Shown one piece after another: positions 47,484-57,460 of a stretch of 64,000 nucleotides of DNA. Location of the stretch: positions 28,944 to 92,943 of the forward strand of contig NZ_CAMZOG010000008.1 of the NCBI RefSeq assembly GCF_947331445.1. The letters run 5' to 3'. The notes beneath the pieces were generated by a model. The model was not told the origin of the DNA. It did not search any database and saw only the letters and a list, made by a program, of their open reading frames with translations. The translations under genes and the position numbers were made by a program. Position 1 is the first letter of the stretch. Every line of letters begins with the position of its first letter. This DNA is from Parendozoicomonas sp. Alg238-R29 (GTDB lineage Bacteria; Pseudomonadota; Gammaproteobacteria; Pseudomonadales; Endozoicomonadaceae).

Positions 47484-50400
47484 TCAAGCAGCCCGCCCTG
47501 CCTTAAAATGCTCCGCCTGCTCAAACACGTCCTGATACACCTCATTAAACGAAACCGGCGGATACCCGTTCTTCGAGAGCAGCATGATCAGCTCAACGCG
47601 CAGTGATGCTTTGATGTCATCCCGCTTGTTCCAATCCGGGAAGCGGGCTTTATCATCCACAACGGTTTTGACCTTGGTTGCCAGCTCCAGCAACCGATCT
47701 TCCTCGTATGAAAACTGATACTTGTCAGCGACCTTCTTAAGGATGTCGTAAAAGGCTTTCTCTTCCAGTGAGATACCTAATTCTTCAAACGATCCCATTT
47801 CCGTTTTCAGATCACTCATCAAATCAAAGAAACCGGAAATCGCCTCGTCGTGAACATCAGTAGTGAAAGCGTCTTCTTCCTTACGTTCGTTGTACTTCTC
47901 CACCAGCGAATGAAAGCGTTTGGAGAAATCGACGCCCTTGACCTTGTTGGTTTTCTTGAACTCATCCAATGCCTTCTCAAGCATCTTTTTAAGCAGCTGA
48001 ACCTTGGTGTTCGGCAGTTTGATCTTGCCGATGCGTTCCATGTAATCCTCATCAAAGATGTCGATGGTGCCTTCACCCTCGTCACCCAGTTTGAAGATCT
48101 CCTGCACACCGTCGCTCTTGATGGCTTCTGCGATCATATCCCGCACCTTGGCATTCATCTGTGCGGTGTCTGGCGCATCGCCTCTGGTGAGTTTGAAAAC
48201 GATGGAACGTACAGCCATGTAGAAGTGAATATGGTCTTTCTCGGTCTGGGAGAGGCGCTCGCTACCACAACATAGGTCGTATGCCGCTTTCAGGCGTTTC
48301 ACCAAACCCATAAACCGCTTTTCCTGCTTGTCGGTTTGCAACACAAACTCGGCAGCACGGTTCAGGCTGTCCAGTTGGGCAACGGCTTGACTGCCACGGA
48401 CGGCGGAAATGCTGGAACTGTAGGGAACAGTTCCAGTGCTACCGGAGAAATAACCGGACGCATCGCCTCTTTTGAAGAACAGATGGAAAGCCTGCTTGAG
48501 CAGATCAAGATGATTCTTCACCTCAATCACAGACTGTTCAATGTCTTCAAAATTGCTCTCATCGGCTTTGGAGAACTGTGCCAGTGCCTGGTTCATCTGG
48601 CTCTTGATGCCGATGTAATCCACCACCAGCCCTTTGTCCTTACCAGCGTACTTACGGTTCACCCGTGAGATGGTCTGGATCAGGTTATGGCGGGCAATGG
48701 GCTTGTCGATGTAGATGGTGTCCAGAAACGGCACATCAAAGCCGGTCAGCCACATATCCACCACAATGGCGATCTTGAAATTGGATTTGGCGTTTTTGAA
48801 CTGTTTGTCCAGCTCTTTGCGGTACTCCTTTGTACCGAGCAGATCGTACAATTCTTTTTCGTCATCCTTGCCACGGGTCATCACCAGTTTGACCCGCTCC
48901 ATAGGTTTGATCTCTTTCTGTTCTTTCTCGGAAAGCTCAACGCCTTCTTCACAGACCAATACTTCAAACGCTTTTTTTACAAACCACTGGGGACGAAGCG
49001 TTCTCAGCTCCTGATAGAACAGCCAGGCCACCTTACGTTCACTGGAAACAAACATCGCCTTGCCCTTAATCGTAGAGCCTTCGTCGATGCGGCTTTCGTA
49101 ATGGGTGACAAAGTCCTTCGCCAGTGCTGCTATACGATCGGGGTCGCCAAGAATGGAACTCATATTAGCGGTGGCTTTCTTGCTCTCTTCTACCTGATAT
49201 TCATTGACTCCGGCGTCGGCACAGTCCTGATAATACTGTTCGATCTCCTCCAGCTTGCCATTGTCGAGAATCACCTTGGCAGCACGGCCTTCATAGACAA
49301 TACGAACGGTGATTTCATCTCTTACCGATTCGTTCATGGTGTAGCTGTCCACCACCTGACCGAACACATCCAGCGTGGCGTCGATGGGTGTGCCGGTAAA
49401 GCCGACATAGGTGGCGTTGGGCAAGGACTGATGGAGATAGTGGGCAAAGCCAAAGGTTTTACGCACGGTGCCTTTGTCTTCGTCGATCGTTACCTTCTGA
49501 TCCAGATTCACCTGGCTGCGGTGAGCTTCGTCAGAAATACAGATCACATTGCTGCGTTCAGTCAGCAGTTGTGTGTCTTCAGTGAACTTGTGAATGGTAG
49601 TGAGAAATACGCCACCACTGTTGCGACCTTTCAGCAGCTCCCGAAGATGGTCACGGCTTTTTACAGTTTCAACGCTCTGGTCACCAATATAGGTTTTAGC
49701 ATTGGTGAACTGTTTGGAGAGCTGGTCGTCCAGATCGGTACGGTCGGTAATCAGCACAATGGTCGGGCTTTCAAAGTGCAGGCTTTTCATCAAGCGGCGA
49801 GCCAGAAACTGCATGGTAAAGCTCTTGCCGCAGCCGGTAGCGCCAAAGTAGGTGCCACCCTTACCGTCGCCTTCCGGCTTCTTATGCACCTTAATGTTGT
49901 CGTACAGCTTGTTCACAGCGTAGAACTGCGGGTAACGACAGACAATCTTCTCTTCCTTGTGGGACTTGTCGGGGAAGAAAATAAAGTCCCGCATCACCTG
50001 TTGCAGGCGCTGCTGATCGAACAGGCCATTCACCATGGTATAGAGCGAGTTAATGCCGTCTTTTTCGTCCTCAATGGATTCATCGCCAGTCACCTTGCGC
50101 CAGGCGTAGAAGAACTCGTAAGGCGCAAACAGGCTGCCCATCTTGTTGTTCACGCCATCGCTGATAATGCACAGGGCGTTGAACACAAACAGCTGTGGAA
50201 TATCCCGGCGGTAACGGGTGGTCAGCTGCACGTAAGCATCATGAATATTGGCTTCGTCTTCCCGGATCGCGCTTTTAAACTCGAACACCACCAGAGGCAG
50301 GCCGTTGATATAGAGAATCCCGTCCGGAATCCGCTTGTTCTCACGGCCTTCAATTTCCAGCTGGTTAACCAGCTTATATATGTTCTGGTTAGACGGAGAA

Positions 50401-50849
50401 GAGCCGTCAGCGGATAAAGAGCCGTCAGCGGATAAAGAGCCGTCAGCGGAAAAGGAATAGTCGAGAAGCTGAATGTATAAATCTTTCTGAGCGGCTGCGC
50501 CTTGTGAAGAGCGGTCTTCTCGCTTCGCCTCTCTTTTTAACAAGAAGCCATCCGACAACCATTCACAAAACTGTTTGTTGCTGTCGTACAGGTCACTGGC
50601 AGGCAGCATTTCCAGTTGCCGGATCACCGAATCAATCTCGGCTTCGGTAATCCCCTCAGCCTTGTACTGCGTGGCCAGAAATGCCCGCAGATCTTCTTTA
50701 ATCAACACCTCTTCCGGCAGGCGGTTGATCCGGGAGCCGGAAATATGAGGGTAGCCCTGCTCCCCCAGTAACTGGATGATCGCTTGCTCCAAGCGTTCTT
50801 CTGTGAACTTCACGCTGTAATCCTTGGTGGTTTCTATCAATGCCACCAT
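47484..50849 (-). CDS. hsdR: Type I restriction enzyme R subunit
   Basis: 1121 residues: the nuclease and DNA-translocating subunit of a type I system. The nuclease core is PDGILYINGLPLVVFEFK at 175-192 (PD and ExK). The helicase Walker A is GATGCGKS at 336-343, and the DEAH box is ISDEAHRSQ at 440-443. Further helicase motifs and a C-terminal helical assembly domain follow. Residues 134-150 are three tandem SADGSL-type repeats. There is no free ribosome site: the nearest GAGGAG lies in the hairpin just upstream. It is the last gene of the hsd operon, separated from fic by a structured repeat array. Confidence 0.96.
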   Translation of the reverse strand: MVALIETTKDYSVKFTEERLEQAIIQLLGEQGYPHISGSRINRLPEEVLIKEDLRAFLATQYKAEGITEAEIDSVIRQLEMLPASDLYDSNKQFCEWLSDGFLLKREAKREDRSSQGAAAQKDLYIQLLDYSFSADGSLSADGSLSADGSSPSNQNIYKLVNQLEIEGRENKRIPDGILYINGLPLVVFEFKSAIREDEANIHDAYVQLTTRYRRDIPQLFVFNALCIISDGVNNKMGSLFAPYEFFYAWRKVTGDESIEDEKDGINSLYTMVNGLFDQQRLQQVMRDFIFFPDKSHKEEKIVCRYPQFYAVNKLYDNIKVHKKPEGDGKGGTYFGATGCGKSFTMQFLARRLMKSLHFESPTIVLITDRTDLDDQLSKQFTNAKTYIGDQSVETVKSRDHLRELLKGRNSGGVFLTTIHKFTEDTQLLTERSNVICISDEAHRSQVNLDQKVTIDEDKGTVRKTFGFAHYLHQSLPNATYVGFTGTPIDATLDVFGQVVDSYTMNESVRDEITVRIVYEGRAAKVILDNGKLEEIEQYYQDCADAGVNEYQVEESKKATANMSSILGDPDRIAALAKDFVTHYESRIDEGSTIKGKAMFVSSERKVAWLFYQELRTLRPQWFVKKAFEVLVCEEGVELSEKEQKEIKPMERVKLVMTRGKDDEKELYDLLGTKEYRKELDKQFKNAKSNFKIAIVVDMWLTGFDVPFLDTIYIDKPIARHNLIQTISRVNRKYAGKDKGLVVDYIGIKSQMNQALAQFSKADESNFEDIEQSVIEVKNHLDLLKQAFHLFFKRGDASGYFSGSTGTVPYSSSISAVRGSQAVAQLDSLNRAAEFVLQTDKQEKRFMGLVKRLKAAYDLCCGSERLSQTEKDHIHFYMAVRSIVFKLTRGDAPDTAQMNAKVRDMIAEAIKSDGVQEIFKLGDEGEGTIDIFDEDYMERIGKIKLPNTKVQLLKKMLEKALDEFKKTNKVKGVDFSKRFHSLVEKYNERKEEDAFTTDVHDEAISGFFDLMSDLKTEMGSFEELGISLEEKAFYDILKKVADKYQFSYEEDRLLELATKVKTVVDDKARFPDWNKRDDIKASLRVELIMLLSKNGYPPVSFNEVYQDVFEQAEHFKAGRAA
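50401..50454 (-). repeat. Three 18-bp repeats in hsdR
   Basis: Units start at 50401, 50419 and 50437, with the core GAGCCGTCAGCGGATAAA and a changed end in the third. They encode SADGSL repeats before the nuclease motif and can expand or shrink in frame. Confidence 0.9.
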
Positions 50850-50851
50850 TA

Positions 50852-51060
50852 GAGGAGTCTGTGTTTCTTTCTGTGCTCCTCAAAGTTGCTAGTGGAGTCT
50901 GGAGACTCCTTAAAGTGATTAGGGGAGTGTGAAGTGAATTTCAGGCTCCTCAAAGTGGTTTGAGGAGTCTGCAGACTCCACAAACATCATAGAGGAGTCT
51001 ATTGCCTGCTTCACGCTCCTCTAATGGTTTGGGGGAGTCTATGCACTCCCTCAAGGTTTG
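50852..51060 (-). repeat. Array of six hairpin units between fic and hsdR
   Basis: The motif GGAGTCT (once GGAGTGT) occurs at 50854, 50894, 50924, 50964, 50994 and 51034. The steps alternate 40, 30, 40, 30, 40 bp, so the real period is 70 bp. Each unit can pair with itself. The shorter type is nearly palindromic, as in GGAGTCTGCAGACTCC. The longer type has GAGGAG and CTCCTC about 15 nt apart. A linker resembling CAAAGTGGTTT recurs. The last unit ends 2 bp before the hsdR ATG. No matching array was seen elsewhere in the window. Confidence 0.85.
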
Positions 51061-51065
51061 TGATT

Positions 51066-52187
51066 CTATCGTTCAAAAATGGCTCTCCCCTCAGCAAGTT
51101 CCAATAGCTCGGGAAAGCACAGCACGGCGGCCCTCCGGCCAGAACCGGGTTTGATTTCCAACAAGATTCCGGCCTCTTTTAGCTGGCGCAGCAAGCCGGG
51201 AGTTGTCTTGGGGTGGATGCCATAGGCACTTTCAAATTGCTGGATAACATCGGTTGTTTTGAATATGGGGCGGCTGAAGAGAGCATCAAGCAGGTGAACA
51301 GAGTACTGGGAGTGAGTGATATCATGAATCCGGTGCTTCATTTGTTCATAAAGCGCCATGATTGCTTTTACCCGCAGGCTGTTTTCACGGGCCTGCAGAG
51401 TGATGGCTTTCAGGAAGAAAGCAATCCAGCCATTCCAATCGCCTTCAGTTGAAATGGCCTGAAGACGCTGGTAGTACTCGTCCCGGTGAGCTTCCAGATA
51501 CTCACTCAGGTAAAACATGGGTTGTGACAGAGCTTTTTTCTGGTACAGAAAGAGCGGAATCAGAATGCGCCCAATCCTTCCATTGCCATCCTTAAAGGGG
51601 TGCAGAAGTTCAAACTGTGCATGGACGACAGCCACCTGCAGTAAAAAGTCGCTGTCATCAAAATCAAGATATCTTTCCCAGTCTTCCAGATGTTGAGCCA
51701 GTGCCAGTGGGGAAGGGGGAACAAATGTTGCCTGTTCCACCGTGCAACCCGCACGACCGATCCAGTTCTGGTCATTGCGGAAATCACCGGGTGATTTGTT
51801 CTGCCCCCGCACACTGTTGAGCAGAATGCCATGCAGTTCCCGAATCAGGCTTAAACGGATGGGGTAGTCTTTCAGGTGCTCGCTGGCCTGAAACAGCGCC
51901 GTGCGGTAATTGGAGATTTCCTGAATATCCTTGAACTTCTCGCCTTCCTTGGTCAGCCCTGCTTCCTGTTCCAGTACCTCATCAACAGTCGCCTGGGTAC
52001 CTTCAATCTTTGACGATAACACCGCTTCCTGTGTGGTCAGGGGAGAGAGCATTACGGCAGGGTTTGGTATGCCCTGCAACAAGCCATCATACCGGGCCAG
52101 TTCGGCATTAGCTTCACCCACCAGACTGAATAGCTGACGGTAATCTAAATTGTCCAGCGGCAGACTGTCGGGCTGGTGCGGTGTCAT
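51066..52187 (-). CDS. Fic family protein with self-inhibitory motif
   Basis: 373 residues. The Fic motif HPFKDGNGRIGR is at 196-207; such enzymes usually transfer AMP to a target protein. The SSKIEGT at 58-64 is the S/TxxxE inhibitory motif, so it is the class with the inhibitor helix in its N-terminal part. The last 80 residues form a winged-helix-like domain. The ATG at 52187 has AGGAGGAAC upstream; the frame continues open further upstream to a single stop. It lies within the hsd operon, and a link to restriction is possible but not shown. Some Fic proteins are toxins. Confidence 0.9.
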   Translation of the reverse strand: MTPHQPDSLPLDNLDYRQLFSLVGEANAELARYDGLLQGIPNPAVMLSPLTTQEAVLSSKIEGTQATVDEVLEQEAGLTKEGEKFKDIQEISNYRTALFQASEHLKDYPIRLSLIRELHGILLNSVRGQNKSPGDFRNDQNWIGRAGCTVEQATFVPPSPLALAQHLEDWERYLDFDDSDFLLQVAVVHAQFELLHPFKDGNGRIGRILIPLFLYQKKALSQPMFYLSEYLEAHRDEYYQRLQAISTEGDWNGWIAFFLKAITLQARENSLRVKAIMALYEQMKHRIHDITHSQYSVHLLDALFSRPIFKTTDVIQQFESAYGIHPKTTPGLLRQLKEAGILLEIKPGSGRRAAVLCFPELLELAEGRAIFER

Positions 52188-52391
52188 GCTTGTTCCTCCT
52201 GAAAAAGCGGCCTGTTCGGGATTGTATCGTGATTGCCGGGCAGAAATATAATGGCGGGTTCCATTTCCAGACTTCTCAGGCTTCAGTTTGCCTTCCTGCC
52301 GAAGGACCGAGGATTCCTCGGTCATTGCTTCAGGAGCCAGTTCAGCACCTTTAAAGATGTTTCTCAGGTGCAGGCCGATGGTGTCAGTACC

Positions 52392-52490
52392 TTATGAGTG
52401 ACCTGTTAAGTATGCCACTGCAAACAGGTCAAAGGCGACAATGGCCTGTTCCAGCTGTGCTTCATCGAAGGGTTTATAAGAAAGCTTCAT
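52392..52490 (-). CDS. Small frame or broken gene before fic
   Basis: 32 residues, start ATG with AAGGA 6 nt upstream, beginning MKLSYKPFDEAQLEQAIVAF and ending with TAA. The same frame stays open after this stop all the way into fic (from 52391 to 52187, about 68 codons). So it may be a gene interrupted by a single stop, or a leader peptide. It begins 24 bp after hsdS. I cannot name a family. Confidence 0.4.
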   Translation of the reverse strand: MKLSYKPFDEAQLEQAIVAFDLFAVAYLTGHS

Positions 52491-52514
52491 CGTATATCCT
52501 TATCGCTGGCGTCC

Positions 52515-53858
52515 TTAAGCTACGGCGGCTTCAGTCTGTTGTTTGGCTTCCGGGATGCGGAGTTCGCCGGAGATTAGTTTGGGTAGCAGGGTGTCTCGGA
52601 GTTTTACTAGTTCCTCTGTTCCGCAAATATTGTGACGAACCTTTTTGAAAAAATCTGATGTAAAGTTTTGGTATTCATCAACAACACTTTTTGCTGGAAC
52701 TAACAAGCGCATGTTATGAACATGATTTCTGTTGAGGGTAGGTACTGCTGACCCTGAGTTATACTGTTCTAGCCCCAGAGTTTTTAGTAAATGATAGGCA
52801 TGATAAGGGTTAGAGTTTTTATACTCTTTGATCCATAAAGTTGTATTTAAAGGCCAAAAATCATCCTGAACGATCATGACTTCGCCAAGTTTACCGCTTC
52901 GTCCGGTCACAACCCCAGGTCCTTTGACTTTAAATTCTGAATGGGTTCCATCTTGCCCACTGGTAACCATCAGAGGGTATTTTCCAGGGGTACGCTTACT
53001 TTTGGGTAAATCAAATCCACGCTGTAGAACCAGCATGTCTTCAAGACAACCAATCTCCCACCCCTCAGGAATCCACCCCATCTCAGCATCAAACACAAAT
53101 GCACTGGGAAACAGCTGGCGAATCGCTTCCGGCAGTGGTGCAGGTGCATTCTTATCAAAAGAGTCACCTTCGTGCAGAGCTTTGCGCTGTTCGGCTCTTC
53201 TCGTGGCAGAGAGTTGTAATGGTTCGGGAATGGTGTTGCCCGCCGCCAGTGCGTTATCAATCACCGGATCAAAATTCACAAACCAGCTTTTGAACAGGGC
53301 TTGCGCCATGTTTTCAAGGGTTTGGTTGGTTTGGCGGTTGAGTTGGATTTTGTCGTCCAGAGTTTTTAGAACGTCAACTACTCTATCCTGCTCTGTAATT
53401 GAGGGATTAGGGACTTGGATTTTCTTAGCAGAACCAACATTGAAGTGCTGCTGTACCGCACCAACTACATGAGAATTGACTTGCTGACCTGCCGCGACTG
53501 AGTTCATAAAATAACTCAGAAAATGAGGGTTCAGCCGTTTTTCATCAACTCGAACAATAACCAAGTCAGAACAATTAGCTTCCTTCAAGGTTTCTGGGAT
53601 TACACAAGTCGTACCTGGCTTACCTGTTCTGACTATCGCAACATCACCAGGGCTAAGAGCAGACTTCTTTAACTTCGTATGAAACTCTGGTGAAACATAT
53701 CGAATATCATCCCACTTGAGTGAGTGTTCATCGATATTTTTTGAGCGCAGAAAGGGGATACCACTATCAACGTACTCATGCGTCATTGAGCCTACAAAGC
53801 CAACTGTAATCTCTTTCGAGAGTTCATTCAGCTCGACAGTTGGCCACTTATTTTGCAT
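52515..53858 (-). CDS. hsdS: Type I restriction enzyme specificity subunit
   Basis: 448 residues. It selects the DNA target. Two target recognition domains are present: residues about 1-160 and 265-425, each followed by a helical spacer (TEQDRVVDVLKTLDDKIQLN; and ELVKLRDTLLPKLISGELR). Each half begins with a W-P/G-motif (KWPTVELNEL; EGWEIGCLED). The ATG at 53858 overlaps the hsdM stop, and GGAGG precedes it. Target sequence cannot be predicted from this reading. Confidence 0.95.
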   Translation of the reverse strand: MQNKWPTVELNELSKEITVGFVGSMTHEYVDSGIPFLRSKNIDEHSLKWDDIRYVSPEFHTKLKKSALSPGDVAIVRTGKPGTTCVIPETLKEANCSDLVIVRVDEKRLNPHFLSYFMNSVAAGQQVNSHVVGAVQQHFNVGSAKKIQVPNPSITEQDRVVDVLKTLDDKIQLNRQTNQTLENMAQALFKSWFVNFDPVIDNALAAGNTIPEPLQLSATRRAEQRKALHEGDSFDKNAPAPLPEAIRQLFPSAFVFDAEMGWIPEGWEIGCLEDMLVLQRGFDLPKSKRTPGKYPLMVTSGQDGTHSEFKVKGPGVVTGRSGKLGEVMIVQDDFWPLNTTLWIKEYKNSNPYHAYHLLKTLGLEQYNSGSAVPTLNRNHVHNMRLLVPAKSVVDEYQNFTSDFFKKVRHNICGTEELVKLRDTLLPKLISGELRIPEAKQQTEAAVA

Positions 53859-55476
53859 AACCCAACACCTCCAGATTCCCACGGATCACAGCATCCAACT
53901 TCTCCGCTTCCTGCATCTGCTGGTAAAGGGTCTGGCTCAGTTCGGCCATCTTGGTTTCAAACGGAATACCATCGTCTTCCAGTTCGGCAGCGCCTACATA
54001 GCGCCCTGGTGTCAGCACATAGTCGTTGGCTTTGATCTCATCCAGAGTGGCTGCTTTGCAGTAACCAGCAACGTCTTCATAGTCGCTGTTTTCGCCTTCC
54101 GTCGCTCCCGGCATCCTGCCTCCTGCGACATTGGCACATCCCTGTGCGGCACCTCTCCATGCATGGTAAGTGCGGGTGATTTCGGCAATATCGTCGGTCG
54201 TCAGTTCTTTGTTGGTGCGGCTGATCATGGAGCCCATCTGGCGGGCATCAATAAACAGGGTTTCACCTTCACGGCCTTTCGTACCCTGTTCAGGATTGCC
54301 CTTTTTGTTCTTGGTCAGGAACCAGAGGCAGACCGGAATCTGGGTGGTGAAAAAGAGCTGCCCCGGCAGAGCGATCATGCAGTCCACCAGATCGTTCTCG
54401 ATCATCTTTTTTCGTAGTTCACCTTCACCGCTGGTGTTGGAACTCATGGAACCGTTGGCCAGTACAAAACCAGCCGTGCCGTTCTCCGACAGCTTGCTGA
54501 TCATATGCATGATCCAGGCGTAGTTGGCGTTGCCGGTGGGTGGGGTTTCGTAGCCGTCCCAGCGTGGGTCGTCGGTGAGTTCGTTGTCGGCTCGCCACTG
54601 CTTCTGGTTAAACGGCGGGTTGGCCATAATAAAGTCGGCTTTCAGGTCTGGGTGCTGATCTTTAAAGAAGGTGTCGCCTGCCACATCGCCCAGATTGGCT
54701 GAAATACCACGAATCGCCAGGTTCATTTTCGCCAGCTTGTAGGTGGTGCTGGTGTATTCCTGCCCGTAGATGGAGATGTCTTTGCGGTTACCCTTATGGC
54801 TGTCCACAAACTTTATGGACTGCACAAACATACCGCCGGAACCGCAGCACGGATCGTAGATTTTGCCTTTGTACGGCTCAATCATATCGGCAATCAGCGT
54901 AACCACTGATTTAGGCGTATAGAACTCGCCCCCGCCTTTGCCTTCAGTGGCGGCAAACTTACCGAGGAAGTATTCATAGACCCGACCCACCAGGTCTTCT
55001 TCGGTCATATGACATTCGTTGGCGAGGGTATCGATATTGTTAATGGTGTCGATCAGCGCAGACAGCTTGCTGCCATCCAGCCCCAGACGGGAGAAGTAGT
55101 TATCCGGCAGGGCTCCGGCCAGTGATTTGTTGTTCTTCTCGATATCGTGCAGCGCGGTATCAATCTTCACCGCAATATCATTCTGCTTGGCGTGCTTGAG
55201 AATAAACGACCAGCGGGATTCTTCCGGCAGATAGAAGACATTGTCCTTGGTGTAGAAATCCACCATATCGACAAAGTCAGCACCGAAGTCGTTTTCGATC
55301 ACGGTCTTCTGGGCTTCAAACTTGTCGGAGATGAACTTGAGGAAGATCAGACTGAGGACGATGTGCTTGTATTCGGAGGATTCAACACTGCCACGGAGCT
55401 TGTTGGCGGAGTCCCAGAGGGTTTCTTCGAAGCCTTTGGTGGATGCAGAAGAGGCTTTGGCGGGTTTTTTGGCCAT
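53848..55476 (-). CDS. hsdM: Type I restriction enzyme methylase subunit
   Basis: 542 residues: an N6-adenine DNA methyltransferase that acts with HsdS and protects self DNA. The SAM site is DPCCGSGG at 208-215, with GEFYTPKSVVTLIADMIEP before it. The catalytic motif is NPPFNQ at 286-291. The N-terminal helical domain (about 1-160) is family-typical. It is the first gene of the operon, overlaps hsdS by 11 bp, and reads toward yicC. Confidence 0.97.
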   Translation of the reverse strand: MAKKPAKASSASTKGFEETLWDSANKLRGSVESSEYKHIVLSLIFLKFISDKFEAQKTVIENDFGADFVDMVDFYTKDNVFYLPEESRWSFILKHAKQNDIAVKIDTALHDIEKNNKSLAGALPDNYFSRLGLDGSKLSALIDTINNIDTLANECHMTEEDLVGRVYEYFLGKFAATEGKGGGEFYTPKSVVTLIADMIEPYKGKIYDPCCGSGGMFVQSIKFVDSHKGNRKDISIYGQEYTSTTYKLAKMNLAIRGISANLGDVAGDTFFKDQHPDLKADFIMANPPFNQKQWRADNELTDDPRWDGYETPPTGNANYAWIMHMISKLSENGTAGFVLANGSMSSNTSGEGELRKKMIENDLVDCMIALPGQLFFTTQIPVCLWFLTKNKKGNPEQGTKGREGETLFIDARQMGSMISRTNKELTTDDIAEITRTYHAWRGAAQGCANVAGGRMPGATEGENSDYEDVAGYCKAATLDEIKANDYVLTPGRYVGAAELEDDGIPFETKMAELSQTLYQQMQEAEKLDAVIRGNLEVLGYAK

Positions 55477-55726
55477 GAGTCGGGTACTTAAAATAAGGTG
55501 AGGCTGAGGGATATTTGGAAGCTGCTCAGCGTATAATATTGGAGAGATTGTACTGCGGCAGACTCAAAATAAATACAAAGTTCATCTGTTATACAGTACG
55601 TACTCAGGCTTCTTATTGAACAATGTTGATTTTCATGGCATCAAAGGGTTCTAACTATAACCTTTGCCATATTAGACAGGGATAAGATCAATAGGGAAAG
55701 CTAGGAGAACCCGTGAATCACACGAT

Positions 55727-56319
55727 GTGAGCCAATACGAAATCAGTTACCTGAGGCGCATGATAGAAGACTATTTCAATAGATACATGAGCCTACAGAG
55801 GCGGGTCCATTTCGAAGGAGCATCCTTCAGGTCAACGTCAGAACAGAAGGAGCAACTTAGAGCTCGTCCGATGCGGTTATGCCCGACTTGCAAAATGAGC
55901 CCAGGGGAAAACAGAAATCACTGGGTCAGCGATCATAGACCACCAGTTGCTCTCGAAAAGCGTAATTCATGGCTTCTTTACCCTCAATTTTACCCTCAAT
56001 TTTACCCTCAATGTTGCCGCTGTTCAGCGACACAGAAGAACAGAAACGATGTGAATCGTCTGGGGAGACTCATGGCTGTATTAGTTGCGGTTCCAGAACA
56101 AACAGTGCAACAGTTGCAGATCATTACCCTCCCAGCGCGTTTCAAACGGCATACATGGTTCAACTGTTTAAAGAAATACAACTGTCTCATCATTTGAAAA
56201 AGAGATACTTGGTCGAGCAATGCTGGGCATGTAGCAATGAACAATCCGCAAGGGTAAAAGCAATTGTAAAAATGTCCCGAGACATAGCAAAACGTCTGGG
56301 CATAACCGTCTACTCCTGA
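55727..56319 (+). pseudogene. Frameshifted protein with two zinc-finger/HNH-like units
   Basis: Two adjacent frames carry the same motif plan. The first frame (from GTG 55727) has CPTC, then SDHRPP, then QCCRCSATQ. The second frame has CISC, then ADHYPP, then QCWACSNEQ, ending at 56319. Both read CxxC ... DHxPP ... CxxCS. The spacing of the whole interval is 3n+2, so one frameshift of one base joins the halves, placed at about 56030-56075. The plan resembles treble-clef HNH nucleases. It could be a decayed gene, a sequencing error or a programmed shift. It lies beside hsdM, divergent. Confidence 0.6.
55979..56014 (+). repeat. Three copies of a 12-bp repeat
   Basis: TACCCTCAATTT is repeated at 55979 and 55991, with a changed third copy at 56003. 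It encodes YPQF units in frame, so it does not by itself explain the nearby frameshift. Confidence 0.85.
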
Positions 56320-57405
<1,086 letters not shown>

Positions 57406-57417
57406 CCACACCGATGT

Positions 57418-57455
57418 AAACAAAAGCCAGAGTGAGAAAACTCTGGCTTTTGTTT
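57418..57455 (+). terminator. Terminator of gmk
   Basis: 15-bp perfect stem (AAACAAAAGCCAGAG / CTCTGGCTTTTGTTT), 8-nt loop. It is 12 bp from the gmk stop and 6 bp from the aminopeptidase stop, so it serves both convergent genes. Confidence 0.95.
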
Positions 57456-57460
57456 ATTTA

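Noticed and set aside
48687..50417. 576-residue plus-strand frame opposite hsdR
   Set aside because: It is the antisense of a well-supported hsdR and has no family motif.
50850..51065. CRISPR array between fic and hsdR
   Set aside because: Repeats are degenerate and self-complementary, spacing alternates 40 and 30 bp, linkers between units resemble each other, and no cas genes are near.
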